Shown here in pieces: positions 17,925 to 29,725 of a DNA stretch of 64,000 nucleotides. The stretch is from positions 41,176,760-41,240,759 of the forward strand of contig NC_083576.1 in the NCBI RefSeq assembly GCF_027579695.1. Direction: 5' to 3'. Below the pieces are notes generated by a model. That model made no database searches. It worked only from the letters and a program-made list of their open reading frames with translations, and had not been told where the DNA came from. This DNA is from Neoarius graeffei. Lineage: Eukaryota > Chordata > Actinopteri > Siluriformes > Ariidae. Positions within the stretch are counted from its first letter, which is position 1. Each line of letters starts with the position of its first letter. The position numbers were made by a program, and so were the translations under genes.

Positions 17925-20900
17925 CGGGGCCTACCCTCTCTCCTGGACTCCCTGGCCAAGGAATCTACATCCCGGTCTCCATCTCCTGGGGTGAGTCTGT
18001 CCACTCTTGTCAAGCTTTGATAGACTCAGGGGCGGCTGGGAACTTTATGGATATTCACTTCGCCCAAAGCATCAATATTCCGACTGCACCTCTTGAAGTC
18101 CCACTGTCTGTGTCTGCCCTCGATGGCCAAGCGTTAGGTGATGGAAGAGTCACCCAAGTCACTTCTCCAGTCTTCCTCCAGTCTCAAGGTCACAAGGAAG
18201 AAATATCCCTGCACCTGATTCCTTCACCAGAGTTCCCAGTGATTCTAGGCCTTCCTTGGCTTATCCGCCACAACCCTCGCATAGACTGGGTAACAAGCCA
18301 GGTTGTGGAATGGGGCCCTGCATGCCATGCCTCTTGTCTGCTCTCTAGCTCTCCTGTGTCTCCTGCCGAGCCCCCTGATCTCACCGAGTTATCTCAAGTT
18401 CCCACAGAGTACTGGGATCTCAAGGAGGTATTCAGCAAGAGCAGGGCCGCCGTTCTTCCTCTGCACCGGGCCTACGACTGTGCCATCGACTTGCTCCCTG
18501 GGACTACCCCTCCTCGTGGCAGACTGTTTTCCCTCTCTCAGCCAGAACGCAAGGCCATGGAGGAATACCTCAAAGACGCCCTGGTCTCTGGGTTCATTCG
18601 ACCCTCCACCTCACCTGCTGGTGCCGGCTTCTTCTTTGTCGGCAAGAAGGATGGGGGGCTCCGACCATGTATTGACTACAGAGGCCTGAACAAGATCACT
18701 GTGCGCAACCGATATCCCCTTCCGCTGATGTCCACTGCTTTCGACCTGCTCCAAGGCGCCACCGTCTTCACCAAGTTGGACCTACGGAACGCATACCACC
18801 TCATCCGTATCCGACAGGGAGACGAGTGGAAGACTGCCTTTAACACCCCGTCTGGGCACTACGAATACCAGGTGATGCCCTTCGGACTCACCAACGCACC
18901 AGCTGTTTTTCAGGCCCTAATCAACGACGTCTTAAGGGACATGATTAACCTATATGTCTTTGTCTACCTCGATGACATCCTTATCTTTTCCAAGACCGTG
19001 CAGGAGCACCGCCACCATGTCCGCCAGGTTCTCCAGAGGCTGCTACAGAACAATTTGTTCGCCAAGGCCCAGAAATGCGAATTTCATGTTCCCGAGGTCT
19101 CCTTTCTGGGATTTATTGTACGGACAGGCCAACTCCAAATGGACCCTGCCAAGACCCTGGCCGTCCGGGACTGGCCTACTCCCAAGTCCGTTAAGGAGGT
19201 TCAGCGGTTCTTAGGATTCGCTAACTTCTACCGCAAGTTCATCAGGAACTTCAGTTCTGTGGCAGCACCCATGTCAGACCTCACCAAAGGGACAGGTGGA
19301 TCTTATGGCTGGTCTCCTCAGGCAGAAAAGGCGTTCAAAGACCTCAAGGGCCGCTTCTGCACGGCACCCATTCTGGTCCTCCCGGACACCTCCCAACCAT
19401 TCATCGTGGAGGTGGACGCCTCGGACAGTGGTGTCGGCGCGGTACTCTCTCAACATTCGGAAGGAAAGCTGCACCCCTGCGCTTACTTCTCCCACCGCCT
19501 GACTCCTGCGGAGTCCCGGTACGATGTGGGGGATCGAGAACTGCTAGCGGTCAAACTGGCCCTTGAGGAGTGGAGGCACTGGCTGGAGGGAGCGCAACAT
19601 CCATTCCTGGTTTGGACTGACCACAAGAACCTGGAGTACCTCCAGCAAGCCAAGAGACTGAACCCTCGACAGGCTAGGTGGGCCCTGTTTTTCAGTCGGT
19701 TTGACTTCACCCTCTCGTACCGTCCCGGCTCCAAGAACACCAAACCTGACGCACTGTCCAGGCTGTTCTCTGCCACTAACAGGGAGAATGAAGTCGGGCC
19801 TATTATCCCGGTGTCCCGGATTGTGGCCCCTGTCCGCTGGGGTATTGAGGAGGCTGTTCGACGAGCCCAACGCCAGGACCCCGGTCCTGGGACGGGGCCA
19901 CCGGGCCTCTTGTACGTCCCACATCAAGCCCGGGCCAAGGTTCTCCAGTGGGGTCACTCTTCCCCTCTCACCACCCACCCGGGAGCTCGGAGGACCCTGG
20001 ACTTCCTGAAAAGATGCTTCTGGTGGCCTAACATGGAGCAGGAAGTAAGGTCATTTGTCCTGTCCTGTGAGGTTTGCACCAGAACCAAGAACCCACGACA
20101 GCGTCCCCAGGGTCTCCTGCATCCTCTGACCATTCCCCGGCGTCCCTGGTCCCACGTGGCAGTCGACTTCATCACGGGTCTCCCTGAGTCACAAGGTAAC
20201 ATGGTCATTTTGGTCATTGTTGACAGATTCTCCAAGGCCTGCCGCTTCATACCTCTGTGCAAACTCCCCTCTGCTCTTGAAACAGCGAAACTTATATTTA
20301 ATCATGTCTTCCGAGTCTTTGGTCTTCCACAGGACATCGTCTCAGACCGAGGGCCCCAGTTCTCCTCCCGAGTGTGGCACGGGTTCTGCAAGGTCATCGG
20401 AGCCACTGCCAGCCTCTCCTCTGGGTTTCACCCACAGTCCAATGGTCAGACGGAGAGGCTCAACCAGGACCTGGAAACCACCCTGCGAGGCCTGGCTATG
20501 GATAACCCGACATCGTGGAGCACCTGGCTGCCATGGGCAGAGTACGCCCACAACACCCTGCAGTCATCGGCCACCAAGCTGTCACCATTCCAGTGCCAAT
20601 TCGGGTTCCAGCCACCTCTGTTCCTGGACCAGGAGGAGGATGCGGGGGTGCCCTCGGTCAACCAATATGTGAGACGGTGTCGCAAGACCTGGAGCAAGGT
20701 CAGGAAGACCCTCATACAGACCTCCAGAACCAACCAGACTCAGGCCAACCGCCACAGAAGACCTGCACACACTTTCCGCCCTGGGCAGCGGGTTTGGCTG
20801 TCCACTAAGGACCTTCCGCTGCGGGTGGAGAACCGCAAGCTTGCTCCTCGCTACATTGGCCCCTTCAAGGTGGTGCGCAGGGTGAACCCTGTCTCCTACC

Positions 20901-21223
20901 GGCTTCAGTTGCCCCGGACTCTGAGGATCAACCCCACTTTCCATGTTTCCCTGTTGCGGCCTGTACTGACGTCTACGTATGCCCCTGCCCCTAGGAACCC
21001 CCCACCCCCCCGCATCTTCCAGGGGCAGACTGTGTTCACTGTGCATCGCCTGCTTGACTCCCGCCGGGTCCGCGGCGGGTTGCAATATCTGGTGGACTGG
21101 GAGGGCTATGGTCCTGAGGAGCGCTGCTGGGTTCCTGCTCGGGATGTCCTGGATAAAGAACTGTGTCGGGACTTCCATTCGGCCCATCCGGATCGCCCTG
21201 GGAACGTCAGGAGACGCTCCTAG
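17828..21223 (+). CDS. pol: Pol polyprotein of the Gypsy element
   Basis: 1131 codons open in the -1 frame of gag; real translation probably enters by frameshift at about 17891, so the ATG at 17828 is formal. Protease has DSG at 66-68 ([13 protein letters not shown]). RT has YLDD at 380-383. RNase H has D530, E571 and D598. Integrase has the H710/H717/C747/C750 zinc site and the D780, D840, E876 triad ([23 protein letters not shown]). A GPF-type module ([14 protein letters not shown]) and a chromodomain ([16 protein letters not shown]) close the protein; chromodomains guide integration to marked chromatin. No stop or missing key residue is seen. Confidence 0.96.
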   Translation: MLHLLWQAWSLPSIMSRTLGKRTALSSRGRVVTGPTLSPGLPGQGIYIPVSISWGESVHSCQALIDSGAAGNFMDIHFAQSINIPTAPLEVPLSVSALDGQALGDGRVTQVTSPVFLQSQGHKEEISLHLIPSPEFPVILGLPWLIRHNPRIDWVTSQVVEWGPACHASCLLSSSPVSPAEPPDLTELSQVPTEYWDLKEVFSKSRAAVLPLHRAYDCAIDLLPGTTPPRGRLFSLSQPERKAMEEYLKDALVSGFIRPSTSPAGAGFFFVGKKDGGLRPCIDYRGLNKITVRNRYPLPLMSTAFDLLQGATVFTKLDLRNAYHLIRIRQGDEWKTAFNTPSGHYEYQVMPFGLTNAPAVFQALINDVLRDMINLYVFVYLDDILIFSKTVQEHRHHVRQVLQRLLQNNLFAKAQKCEFHVPEVSFLGFIVRTGQLQMDPAKTLAVRDWPTPKSVKEVQRFLGFANFYRKFIRNFSSVAAPMSDLTKGTGGSYGWSPQAEKAFKDLKGRFCTAPILVLPDTSQPFIVEVDASDSGVGAVLSQHSEGKLHPCAYFSHRLTPAESRYDVGDRELLAVKLALEEWRHWLEGAQHPFLVWTDHKNLEYLQQAKRLNPRQARWALFFSRFDFTLSYRPGSKNTKPDALSRLFSATNRENEVGPIIPVSRIVAPVRWGIEEAVRRAQRQDPGPGTGPPGLLYVPHQARAKVLQWGHSSPLTTHPGARRTLDFLKRCFWWPNMEQEVRSFVLSCEVCTRTKNPRQRPQGLLHPLTIPRRPWSHVAVDFITGLPESQGNMVILVIVDRFSKACRFIPLCKLPSALETAKLIFNHVFRVFGLPQDIVSDRGPQFSSRVWHGFCKVIGATASLSSGFHPQSNGQTERLNQDLETTLRGLAMDNPTSWSTWLPWAEYAHNTLQSSATKLSPFQCQFGFQPPLFLDQEEDAGVPSVNQYVRRCRKTWSKVRKTLIQTSRTNQTQANRHRRPAHTFRPGQRVWLSTKDLPLRVENRKLAPRYIGPFKVVRRVNPVSYRLQLPRTLRINPTFHVSLLRPVLTSTYAPAPRNPPPPRIFQGQTVFTVHRLLDSRRVRGGLQYLVDWEGYGPEERCWVPARDVLDKELCRDFHSAHPDRPGNVRRRS
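17885..17940 (+). promoter_or_regulatory. -1 ribosomal frameshift signal with probable pseudoknot
   Basis: The slippery heptamer G GGA AAA (17885-17891) is in the gag frame. Five bases later GCCCTGTC (17897-17904) can pair with GACGGGGC (17923-17930), eight pairs with one G-U. The loop contains GAGGGAGGG, which can pair with CCCTC at 17934-17938, giving an H-type pseudoknot. The gag stop TGA (17922-17924) lies inside the structure. Confidence 0.7.
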
Positions 21224-21237
21224 AGGGGGGGGGGTCC
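21223..21237 (+). other. Polypurine tract
   Basis: TAGAGGGGGGGGGG follows the pol stop and abuts the 3' LTR after TCC; it would prime plus-strand synthesis. Confidence 0.75.
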
Positions 21238-21729
21238 TGTTAGGACTTGGACTGTTTTGGCCTCTAGAGGCCGCTGTTATTTCCTTTTCGTGTCATATTT
21301 ATTTTGGCCTCTAGAGGCCGCCACTGTTCCTGTGTTTTGTGTTTTTTTTTTGTTAATTGCCTGTTAGTCCTAATTATCTTCACCTGTGTCCTTAATTAGT
21401 TTGTGTATTTATACCCCTGAGTTCAGTCCTCTTGTCACGGAGTCTTTGTGCTGTTATGTTTATCTCCAGTTTCCTTTGTACTGTGTTTTGTGGATCTTCT
21501 GAGCTTTTGCATTTTTGCCTTTTTCTTTTTGAATTATACTCTTTGTTTTTGTTTTTTTTTGTTTTGCCCTGGATTGTATATAGTGTACATAGTATAAATA
21601 AACCTTTTGTTACTTTTTCTACTTCCGCCTCACGCCTCTGCATTTGAGTCATTCCCCTGGTGGCCTAGTGGGGGTTTGCTGGATCATCACACCAACGAAC
21701 CAGATTCAAATCCCAGCAAAACCCTAACA
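21238..21729 (+). repeat. 3' LTR of the Gypsy element
   Basis: 492 bp, nearly identical to 16426-16915. Differences include T-run lengths, CCTCTT for CCTTTT, and AGATTCAAA for AGGTTCGAA. Both GGCCTCTAGAGGCC palindromes are kept (21259-21272, 21306-21319). Confidence 0.95.
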
Positions 21730-21734
21730 TATAA

Positions 21735-22540
21735 TGCTTTAACCAATCTATTTGTAATTTCTTTCTAAGTATAACTAACTTCATTTACTTTTTACTGAAA
21801 ATAAACATAATTGGCTCTGAATCAAAATACAATCATCATAAAACAAATTACTGTGTGTGATTACATTACGGTATGTATGGTTATATGCATAAAAAATCAC
21901 CACAGTTGCTGCCATAAATTGGCCAATAGGGTATGCAAATATGGACCTACTATTTTAGAAGTTAAAGATATCCTATAAAAATTGATAATTTAATGAATAT
22001 TTCTAAAGGAATGATTTATGGAGCTATTTAACTTTATAAAGCCACACTCCTTTTTCAAATCCTCCATATCTCAGAAACTAAATCAGACACAAGATTGAAA
22101 TTCTGCACATCATTAACTGGAAATAGCATTATTTCCAGAAAGCATGAAGAAAATCTGAAATGATCAGTCAGGAACATTTTTTTTTTTTAATTTGGGAATT
22201 TGATTTATATTTATCCATATGCAGTTGTTTTTCTTGTGTTTCACTTTGACCATGACATATTAGTACCAAATTCATATTTTGTGCATTGCTAATTAAAACC
22301 TTTGCTAAATAAAACATGATGCATGTAACAATCAAGCCCAATTTAAGAAAGAATGCATTTCCTGGCTGCCGCTGGCCCTAAAATGCATCCCCCATAACTT
22401 TTTTTTTCATGACCAAAAATGAAATGCGTATTTTAGCTTATATTTTGGACTAAAATATGTCATGTGCATTCAATGCAATGACTGAACATAAAGGTAACTC
22501 AGATTAATAAAAATGTAAAATTAGAGTCTGTTTTGGTGGA
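21735..22540. other. Gene-free stretch
   Basis: AT-rich, no credible frame. Nothing recognised beyond homopolymers. Confidence 0.55.
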
Positions 22541-23100
22541 GGGTCGTGGCCAAAAGTCTGAGACCACTCGTGAAAATGCTTCTGTTTGGCATGATTTTTC
22601 AATTTAACACAATAGTTTTCATTACAAGTGGTATTTGCCTGACAACTTCTTTTTTTTCATTGGCAAAATTGAAAATATCAGACAAAATTTCTCATCTCAT
22701 TATCTCTAGCCGCTTTATCCTGTTCCACAGGGTCGCAGGCAAGCTGGAGCCTATCCCAGCTGACTATGGGCGAAAGGCAGGGTACACCCTGGATAAGTCA
22801 CCAGGTCATCACAGGGCTGACACATAGACACAGACAACCATTCACACCTACGGTCAATTTGGAGTCACCAGTTAACCTAACCTGTATGTCTTTGGGAAAC
22901 CAGAGCACCCGGAGGAAACCCACGCAGACAACATGCAAACTCCGCACAGAAAGGCCCTCGTCGGTCACGGGGCTCGAACCCGAACCTTCTTGCTGTGAGG
23001 CGACAGCGCTAACCACTACACCACCGTGCCACCTTCCAGACAAAATTTCAGACTATTAATTTAAAGTCAGACAATTTGATTACTAACCCTGTAGATAACA
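22541..23100. mobile_element. Tc1/mariner-type terminal remnant split by a SINE
   Basis: GTGGCCAAAAGTCTGAGACCACT, given here in part, is the kind of sequence that begins fish Tc1-like elements. The DNA resumes beyond the SINE after the CAGACAAAATTT duplication. No transposase remains. Confidence 0.4.
22691..23036 (-). mobile_element. SINE copy 5 with 12-bp target duplication
   Basis: Inverted copy of the 5346 family, 346 bp, flanked by CAGACAAAATTT at 22679-22690 and 23037-23048. This fixes the exact ends of the family: 5' GGTGGCACGG..., 3' ...ATAATGAGA. Confidence 0.93.
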
Positions 23101-23249
23101 ATGTATTAGATCAGCAATTAGTGTGTTTTACTCCCTTCTGAGAGACCAAACTAATTTCCTCATCAAAATCATCAACTTTTATATGAGATCCGTGGCCTAC
23201 ATGTTTCTTCAAAAAGATACTACCAATCAAAATTCTTCTAAAAATAAAC

Positions 23250-24535
23250 ACATTCTTCTCTTAGCACTGGCTTTGCAGCTGAATTGTTCAAACTAGCAGT
23301 TATCAAACCCCTGATTTAAAAAAAAACTGAACATGACCCCTGTCAGTTGTAGGCCAATATCAAACCTCCCCTTTATGTCCAAGATCCTAGAAATGGCTGT
23401 GGTACAGCAGTTTTGCTCATACCAATAAAGGAATAACGTTCATGAAACATATCAGTAAGAATTTAGGCCTCATCATAGCACAGAGACAGCAACTGGTTAA
23501 AGTAGTGAATAATCTACTACTGGCCTTTGATCAGGATTGTGTCATTTTGCTTGTGGTGCTTGACCTTAGTGCAGCTTTTGACACCATTGATCATGCTATT
23601 CTCCTTTATAGATTAGAAAATGTTGTTAGAGTTAAAGCCCTCCTGGTTCAGGTCTAATTTAACTGATCAGTTTGTAGATGTAAATGGTGACTTCTCTCTG
23701 TGTATGAAGGTAAAGTTTGGTATTCCACAAGGCTCTGTTTAAGGTCCACTGCTTTTTTCTTTATGGTACCTCTAGGTAATATTATTCATAAGCATGGTAT
23801 TAGCTTCCACTGTTATGCTAATGACACACAGTCATGTGCATCAGCAAAGCCAAATGAAACACACCAGCTTAATAAAATTGAGGAATGTGTAAAGGACATT
23901 AGACTGGATGTTTAGTAACTTCCTTCTACTTAGCTGTGACAAGACAAAAGTACTTGTACTAGGACCATATGCAGCTAGAAGTAGGTTTTCTGATTACATA
24001 GTAACTCTGGATTTCCTTTCTGTTTCATCATATGCCACAGTAAAAGACCTTGTTGTGATTATTAACACTAGTCTTTCATTTGAAGCTCACATAGATAAAA
24101 TTATTAGGATAGCCTTCTTTCATCTCAGAAATATTGCTAAGATAAGAAATATCACTAAATGATGCAAAAAAAAAAATTAGCTCATGCCATTTGTTTTGTT
24201 TATTGTAATGTCCTACTGTGTGGATGTTCTAGCAGGTGCAAAAACAAGCTCCAATTAGTCCAGAATGCAGCAGTGAGAGTGCATACTAGAACCAGAAGAT
24301 ATTTACTCATCACCTCCATCTGTGTAACCCACATATCTCTTATCATATGTTTGGATGCTGTTGCCCAACCAACTCTCATGCATTCAGTCAGGTTTGTTGA
24401 CGATGCCTTTGCTGGCCACTTTATGTCCAAGGGCACCTTCATGTCTGTGTTACCTTCTGGCTCTCCCTTTTCGTTATGCTGTCATAGTTAATCTTGCCAG
24501 AGTCCCTGCTTGGACTAGGCACACAATGTGCACTG
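23250..24535 (+). pseudogene. L2-like LINE RT and 3' region, decayed
   Basis: Pieces in three frames read VVLDLSAAFDTIDHAIL (RT block with catalytic Asp), FGIPQGSV followed by a stop, HCYANDTQ (YADD-type motif changed to YAND), SCDKTKVLVLGP, INTSLSFEAHIDKI, and CFVYCNVLLCGCS followed by LQLVQNAAVRV. That order is the RT palm-to-thumb order of L2-like LINEs. From about 24330 the DNA is 3' UTR, sharing a block with 58570-58700. Frameshifts and stops make it inactive. It ends at the hAT insertion at 24540. Confidence 0.82.
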
Positions 24536-25149
24536 TTCTCAGGGGTTAAATTGGGATTGGTTATGTGGGGGGGCTCTGCCTCGTACCCGCCCCTGCCCCC
24601 GCCGCCCTGCCCCAATATACTTTTTGGAAAATAACCCTCTAATTTGATAACCATATCATATTGCACAGAGATATACACCTTATCTGTGTGTTGTAGGCCT
24701 ATGTGTGTCTTGTAGTGCCCCCCTACACATTATGGCAGTTTGAATGTAGATTGGTTGGCCAATGTAACAGATTGTACAGGTTGTTGTACATTGGTTTGAA
24801 GGAAATGATTAGTGGGGGGTCTGGGGGTCCTCCCCCAGAAGTTTTTTATTATCATACATGTTATTTGCTGAATTCTGGTGCATTTTAATAAGTTGTTAGC
24901 TGACTTTACAGAGGTAGGTTGAGCAATATCATGTTAAATCTTGTCACATGCCTACAGGTGAAAAATGTGAAGGAGAAATGTTCAGTGAGAAAATTTGAAG
25001 GCTTGCACAATCTTAAACCAAAACAGTTGATTTATTTTGGAGGATAAATGTTAAATATGCCAAAACACTGTCAGTCAAATTGTCAATCAAATATATTTAT
25101 GCAGTGAATGCAACCAAATACAAACAACACTATAACATTGGAAGCATTT

Positions 25150-25412
25150 ATTATTATTGTTATTATTATGTATTCAATTATTTATTTGGCATGTGGTGCT
25201 TTTTGTATTGTCTAGAACATACATAAGATGAGCATATTATAGCAGCAAAATAGAAGCACAATCATTTGAATGCAGAAAAAGTTTTGCTGCATTCAAATGA
25301 TTGTGCTTCTATTTTGCTGCTATAATATGCTCATCTTATGTATGTTCTAGACAATACAAAAAGCACCACATGCCAAATAAATAATTGAATACATAATAAT
25401 AACAATAATAAT
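25150..25412. repeat. Palindrome B in hAT copy B
   Basis: The inverted counterpart of 7527-7789, with the same 126-bp arms and 11-bp loop in the same relative orientation. Confidence 0.88.
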
Positions 25413-25526
25413 TACACTAATAATACACTAATAATATTAACAATAAATAATAATAAATTAACATTAAATTAAATATTAACAATAAATAATAAAACACTAA
25501 TAATATTAACAATACAGTGAACATAA

Positions 25527-25754
25527 TCATTATCATATTTTTTATTATTAAAAACAAAATATCAAATAATACTGAAGAGGGGAAAAAATAATACTGATCT
25601 AAATATGTTGTGTTTTTATTTTTAGACAGTATGTGTTTTGCTAAACACATACTGTCTAAAAATAAAAACGCAACATATTTAGATCAATATTATTTTTTCT
25701 CCTCTTCAGTATTATTTGATATTTTGTTTTTAATAATAAAAAATATGATAATGA
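25527..25754. repeat. Palindrome A in hAT copy B
   Basis: The inverted counterpart of 7185-7412, retaining the same arm mismatches. Confidence 0.88.
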
Positions 25755-26888
25755 CTAGAGCACAAGACGAGTGTTTTGTTTATGTTTGCCAAAGGTAGCT
25801 AACTTGAGGCAACGTTAGGCTCAACTTTTGGTCAATCTCAGTAGCTAACTTTAACTGACATCTCCCCCTTCCCCCTGGCTAATTTCTGTCGATAACTGGG
25901 GACTATGGAAATTGAACTCGCCAAATGCACAGACAGTTCGTTCAAGCACCTCTGATGGATTAGGATCGTATGCAGGTAAAAGGGGAGATGGTGTACGGAG
26001 AAAATTATAAACAAGTCACAACGCTGAAACACAAGCCCAAAAACCTGCAAACCACGACTTCTGATTTTTTTTAAAGCGAGCTCACAAAAAAAGAAACCCC
26101 AAAGTCGCTTATAAAAAGCGGAATTGGCAACCCACGCAGTGTTCCAGAAACCAGAATCTCTGATCGCAAGTTCTGTTCTAAATAGCTTTGACAGGTCGTC
26201 TTGTTATCAGGAAAACTATGATCTATCTCATAAAAGTCATGGGTTTATTGATTAATAAAACGATATTTAATTATTCAGAACTGAAAATCGTGAAAAGGGT
26301 TTGTTGCTTTTGATGTGTGCGTGATCATATGCCATCCGCTCCAAGCTTATGTGCCGGGGCTCAGCCCCGGACAGCCCCGGCCCAATTTAACCCCTGCACA
26401 CACTAATCCTTTATGTCTTTGTTTTTGCTTGTTTTGCCTTTGGTACTTCACTATTGCTGTACACAGTGCTATTTAATATTTCTGTGACACCCCCCCCCTT
26501 GAAAATCAATAAAATGTTGATCACAAAAAAAAAACTAGAATTAATTTCCTGGTTACACAATTGCACTTTTTGACCATATAGGACACGGTTATAGAAGCAA
26601 GTTATTTATAATCATGCCATCCATTATCTCCCAAACGAGGATGTCACTGTTGCTTCAGACTTGCTCATGTGAATTTATTAAATTCATATTGTTACAGTGG
26701 CTCCAAAAACCCACTGCTCCTCACCCAGCTGCTCCCACGGTGCTGAAGAAATAGCGGCGTTTCAGCACAGGTGATTTCGACAGCCAAAAGCAGCGTGGCC
26801 AGGGGACTGATCACGCACACCCAGAGCGGCATAACTGGCACCTTAATTTATCCTCCTCAAGCAGACAGGGAAGTATAAAAAAAGCACC

Positions 26889-27311
26889 ATGGCTCTCAGA
26901 GGTTAGTTAACTTGCAAATTTATAATATTGATATAATAGGTCACTTTCCACAACACAGTAAAATCAATTAATATTCCAAGTTACTCAGAACGCATACAAC
27001 AACAAAGTTTTTAAAATGCCATCTCCCATTAATGCAGTATTACTATGAAATAATTATAGGTCTGATTATTTTTTTCCTCTTTTCTCTCACACACCAGGCA
27101 TATTTAATGACCCATTGAATTATTTTCTTTTTTCGCTTTTCCCATGCAAAGAGAGCAGACCAACGTTCATTTTGTTGTGGTATCCTAGGTTTTCTTTGGC
27201 CATTCTCAACCCCCTGCCCATACAGACCAGGTGGACGATAAAGTGGTATCCGCAGGTGTTATTCAAATTCCACATGACCTGTTTAACTACAGGCTTTTCA
27301 ACTCTGCCTAG
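26889..27311 (+). CDS. Candidate small spliced gene or relic (weak)
   Basis: An ATG at 26889 opens a 13-nt exon, ATG GCT CTC AGA G, followed by a donor GTTAGT at 26902. Two acceptors downstream are in phase. One, after a strong pyrimidine tract at 27097, gives a frame beginning GIFNDPLNYF. The other, at 27225, gives DQVDDKVVSAGVIQIPHDLF, ending at TAG 27309-27311. A TATAAAAA lies at about 26874, too close to the ATG for ordinary initiation, and TGCTGA/TCAGCA half-sites lie around 26750-26780. Protein not recognised. It could be chance or an LTR remnant. Confidence 0.2.
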
Positions 27312-28259
27312 GACATAATCACAAAAACAATTTTTATAATCATTCCCAAAATATTGTCACCTTTAAGGCCTGCTTGGCAACATATAACAGAGATTTACAT
27401 GCAAATTTTCAGTATGGGCAACTCCATGTTTCTTATTATTCCAAAAACATAATATAATATGTCCCGGGGTGGGTGGAACACTGAAGTGCAGGCAGGTGGG
27501 AAACGATGTTTAATACAGTCCTTTTTATTGTTAGATCTGCTTTCCAGCTTAATGTTATCTTTCCACACAGATACACACAAGCTCTGGTTGGGAGATGCCA
27601 TCTCCTCACTCTCCCCCTCCTTTTTACCACTTTGTCATCACTGTTGAAGACACACACAACATCAATTGACAACAGGTGCACTCATTTTCCCACTCACCTT
27701 CCCTGGCCCCGCTCTCCATTCACAGACTGACAGTTGACCATGCCCCCACTGCCATACATACTTTTTTTTTTGTCAGATCTTGTAATCAGCTCTTTGGGCT
27801 GCTCAAGTTTACACACAGCCACAAGCAAGCACCCATGATGACATCACGAGAGCCAGTTCCCTACTGCCAGGATTGACTTCAAGAGGCCATTGGCTCCTTT
27901 GACTTGCACACAAAGCTTCTTGCTATGACTGTCCCAGAAATGATCTGTGCAAATTCTTTCACAACCACACAGGTAATTCGAGATCCCCATAAAGGCAGGG
28001 CTTATTGCAAGACTTAAAAACTGCCTTAGTTTTAGGTAGGTAGACCCAATACTGGAAATTGAAGTTGTTGATCAAATATATTTCTAATGTTTTCTTGACA
28101 TATTAATATGTATCATGTACATATTTACAGAATAACTTGGAAAATGTCCCTCTTTATTCCCGAAGGAGAATGTGCCATCCTAGAGGATGACCACTACCCA
28201 AGAATTTTTGATAAGGAGAGTCATTGTATTTTTATGTTGGCCATGGGTTGTCACTATTG
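27312..28259. other. Gene-free stretch, possible LTR-like repeat at 27460-27770
   Basis: No credible frame. 27460-27770 has a CT-rich layout (TTTAATACAGTCCTTTTTATTG ... CTTCCCTGGCCCCGC in part) reminiscent of an inverted LTR, but no ends or duplications were found. Confidence 0.35.
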
Positions 28260-28289
28260 AACTTTACTGCAATCAACTGGACTGTATGA

Positions 28290-28500
28290 CTGTATGACAA
28301 GTGCTGTATCTTGCAATGTTGGCAAAAGTGAAAATAAATTTGTGGATCTGCCCCAGGCCTCAGATCTGCTCCAAGCTGGGTTCTTCCTTGACCCATGCTA
28401 CACCCTTCCACCAAGTTTCATGGAAATCAAGTTAGTAGGTTTTGCACAATCCTGCTTACACACAGACCGCACCAAAAACATAACCTCCTTGATGGAGGTA
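28290..28500 (+). repeat. Fish interspersed-repeat tail
   Basis: CCACCAAGTTTCATGGAAATC followed by TTTTGCACAATCCTGCT and AACATAACCTCCTTGATGG is a conserved block common in teleost retroposon 3' ends. Orientation and family uncertain. Confidence 0.45.
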
Positions 28501-28943
28501 AAAATCATGAAGATACAGATGAAGAGTTTAAGTTAATGTTCACATCAAATATTGGGGGGGGGGGGAGATAATCTCTGTATTACAGATTTCCTTTATTGTT
28601 ATTTTTATGCTGCACATAAAAAGGAAATTGTTTCACAAATCCACCAGTCAGTATTTCAGTACAAGAAGCCTGTAAAAAATTAAGTTAATAAATAAGAGCA
28701 CTAATAAACTAGATTATAATAAAATTGAATAAAAAAGTGGTTTAATAAAATATTTGTTTTTAGAGGAATGGCCTCGTATGCAATTCATGTTCTCTGGTTT
28801 AGTAATCTGATTGCTGTGGGAAAGAAGCTGTTTAACAGCTGAGTAGTCCTTGATCTGATGCTTCTGTATCTTTTCCCAGACTGCATGAGTGTGAACATGC
28901 CATGAGAGGGATGAGTGGGATCCTTTATGATGCAGTTTGCCCT

Positions 28944-29575
28944 TCATACACAATGCTCCATGTAGATGTCCTGCAGACATGGTAGCAAGGCGCTCATGAT
29001 TTTTTCAGCAGTTCTCACTATCCTGTTCAGTTTGTCTCTCTCCTCTGCTGTGCTACTGCCAAACCAGGAAGAGATGCAGTAAGTGAGAATGCTCTCAATA
29101 GTGCCTTTGTAAAACATGGTCATGGCCGGAATGGGAAGGTCCACCTTCTTCAGCCTGCAAATGGAGTGAAGGCGCTGTTGGGCCCTCTTGATAACAGCTG
29201 TGTTGTTGTCCTTGGAGGTCAACTCATCCATCAGCTGGATCCAGCTGGTCTGTAAGCGAACTGCAATGGATCCAGATTGGTTGGAAGGCATGATTTTATG
29301 TGATACATGACAAGCCACTCAAAGCACTTCATGGCTGTGGGGGTCAAGGCCACAGGGTGGTAGTCATTCATGGAGGCTGGATTTGACTTCTTAGGCAGGG
29401 GTATTATGGTGGTGCTTTTGAAACAGATAGGCATCCTGGCTTGGCTGAGTGAGATATTGAATATGTCAGTAAAGATGTCCTTCAGCTGTTCTGCACAGTC
29501 CTCCAACACACAGCCTGGAATGTGATCTGGACCAGCAGCCTTTTGAGGGTTGATATTGGAAAAGACCCTCTTCAT
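28944..29575 (-). pseudogene. Rex1/CR1-like RT fragments with internal deletion
   Basis: The upstream frame has NPQKAAGPDHIPG, STTIIPLPKKSNP, NDYHPVALTPTAMKCFEWLV and DPLQFAYRPAG. It overlaps a second frame with IKRAQQRLHSICRLKK, PAMTMFYKGTIESILTYCI and RIVRTAEKIM. In intact relatives these blocks are separated by about 200 residues including the catalytic motifs, so the palm has been deleted. Inactive. Confidence 0.8.
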
Positions 29576-29725
29576 GCTGTCAGCTGCAGTGCCTGGTTAG
29601 TAAGAGGCAGTGACCACCTGAGTGTCACTCTGTTGTCTATAGCCTCAAACTGGGGGAAAAAAAGGTGTTGAGGATATCTGGTAGGGAGGAGTTATTGTCT
29701 ATTGCCCATACAGTAAGCTTAAAGC

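Larger units (their letters stand above)
16426..21729 (+). mobile_element. Complete Gypsy/Ty3 LTR retrotransposon (sushi/chromovirus type)
   Basis: A 5304-bp element flanked by the 5-bp duplication TATAA (16421-16425 and 21730-21734). LTRs of 490 and 492 bp start TGTTAGG and end CCTAACA and differ by few bases, implying recent insertion. Inside are intact gag (16929-17924) and pol (17828-21223) in a -1 relation, a frameshift signal, a self-priming type primer-binding site and a polypurine tract. A C-terminal chromodomain places it with the chromoviruses; the protein order protease, RT, RNase H, integrase is Gypsy type. Base composition is GC-rich compared with its surroundings, in keeping with a recent arrival. 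Confidence 0.96.
24540..26396 (-). mobile_element. 1857-bp non-autonomous hAT, copy B (inverted)
   Basis: Same length as 6543-8399 and nearly identical to it when inverted; positions map as 32939 minus p. Ends CAGGGGTTAAATTGGG/CCCAATTTAACCCCTG are kept. Differences seen include GCTTGGAGCGGATGG for GCTCGGAGCAGATGG. No clean 8-bp target duplication is seen here (ACTGTTCT against CACACACT), unlike copy A. Confidence 0.9.

Noticed and set aside
17507..20733. Numerous 60-200-codon frames antisense to gag and pol
   Set aside because: Shadow frames of GC-rich coding DNA; the sense frames carry all protein domains.
24532..26404. 8-bp target duplication for hAT copy B
   Set aside because: The flanking octamers ACTGTTCT and CACACACT do not match, so none is claimed.
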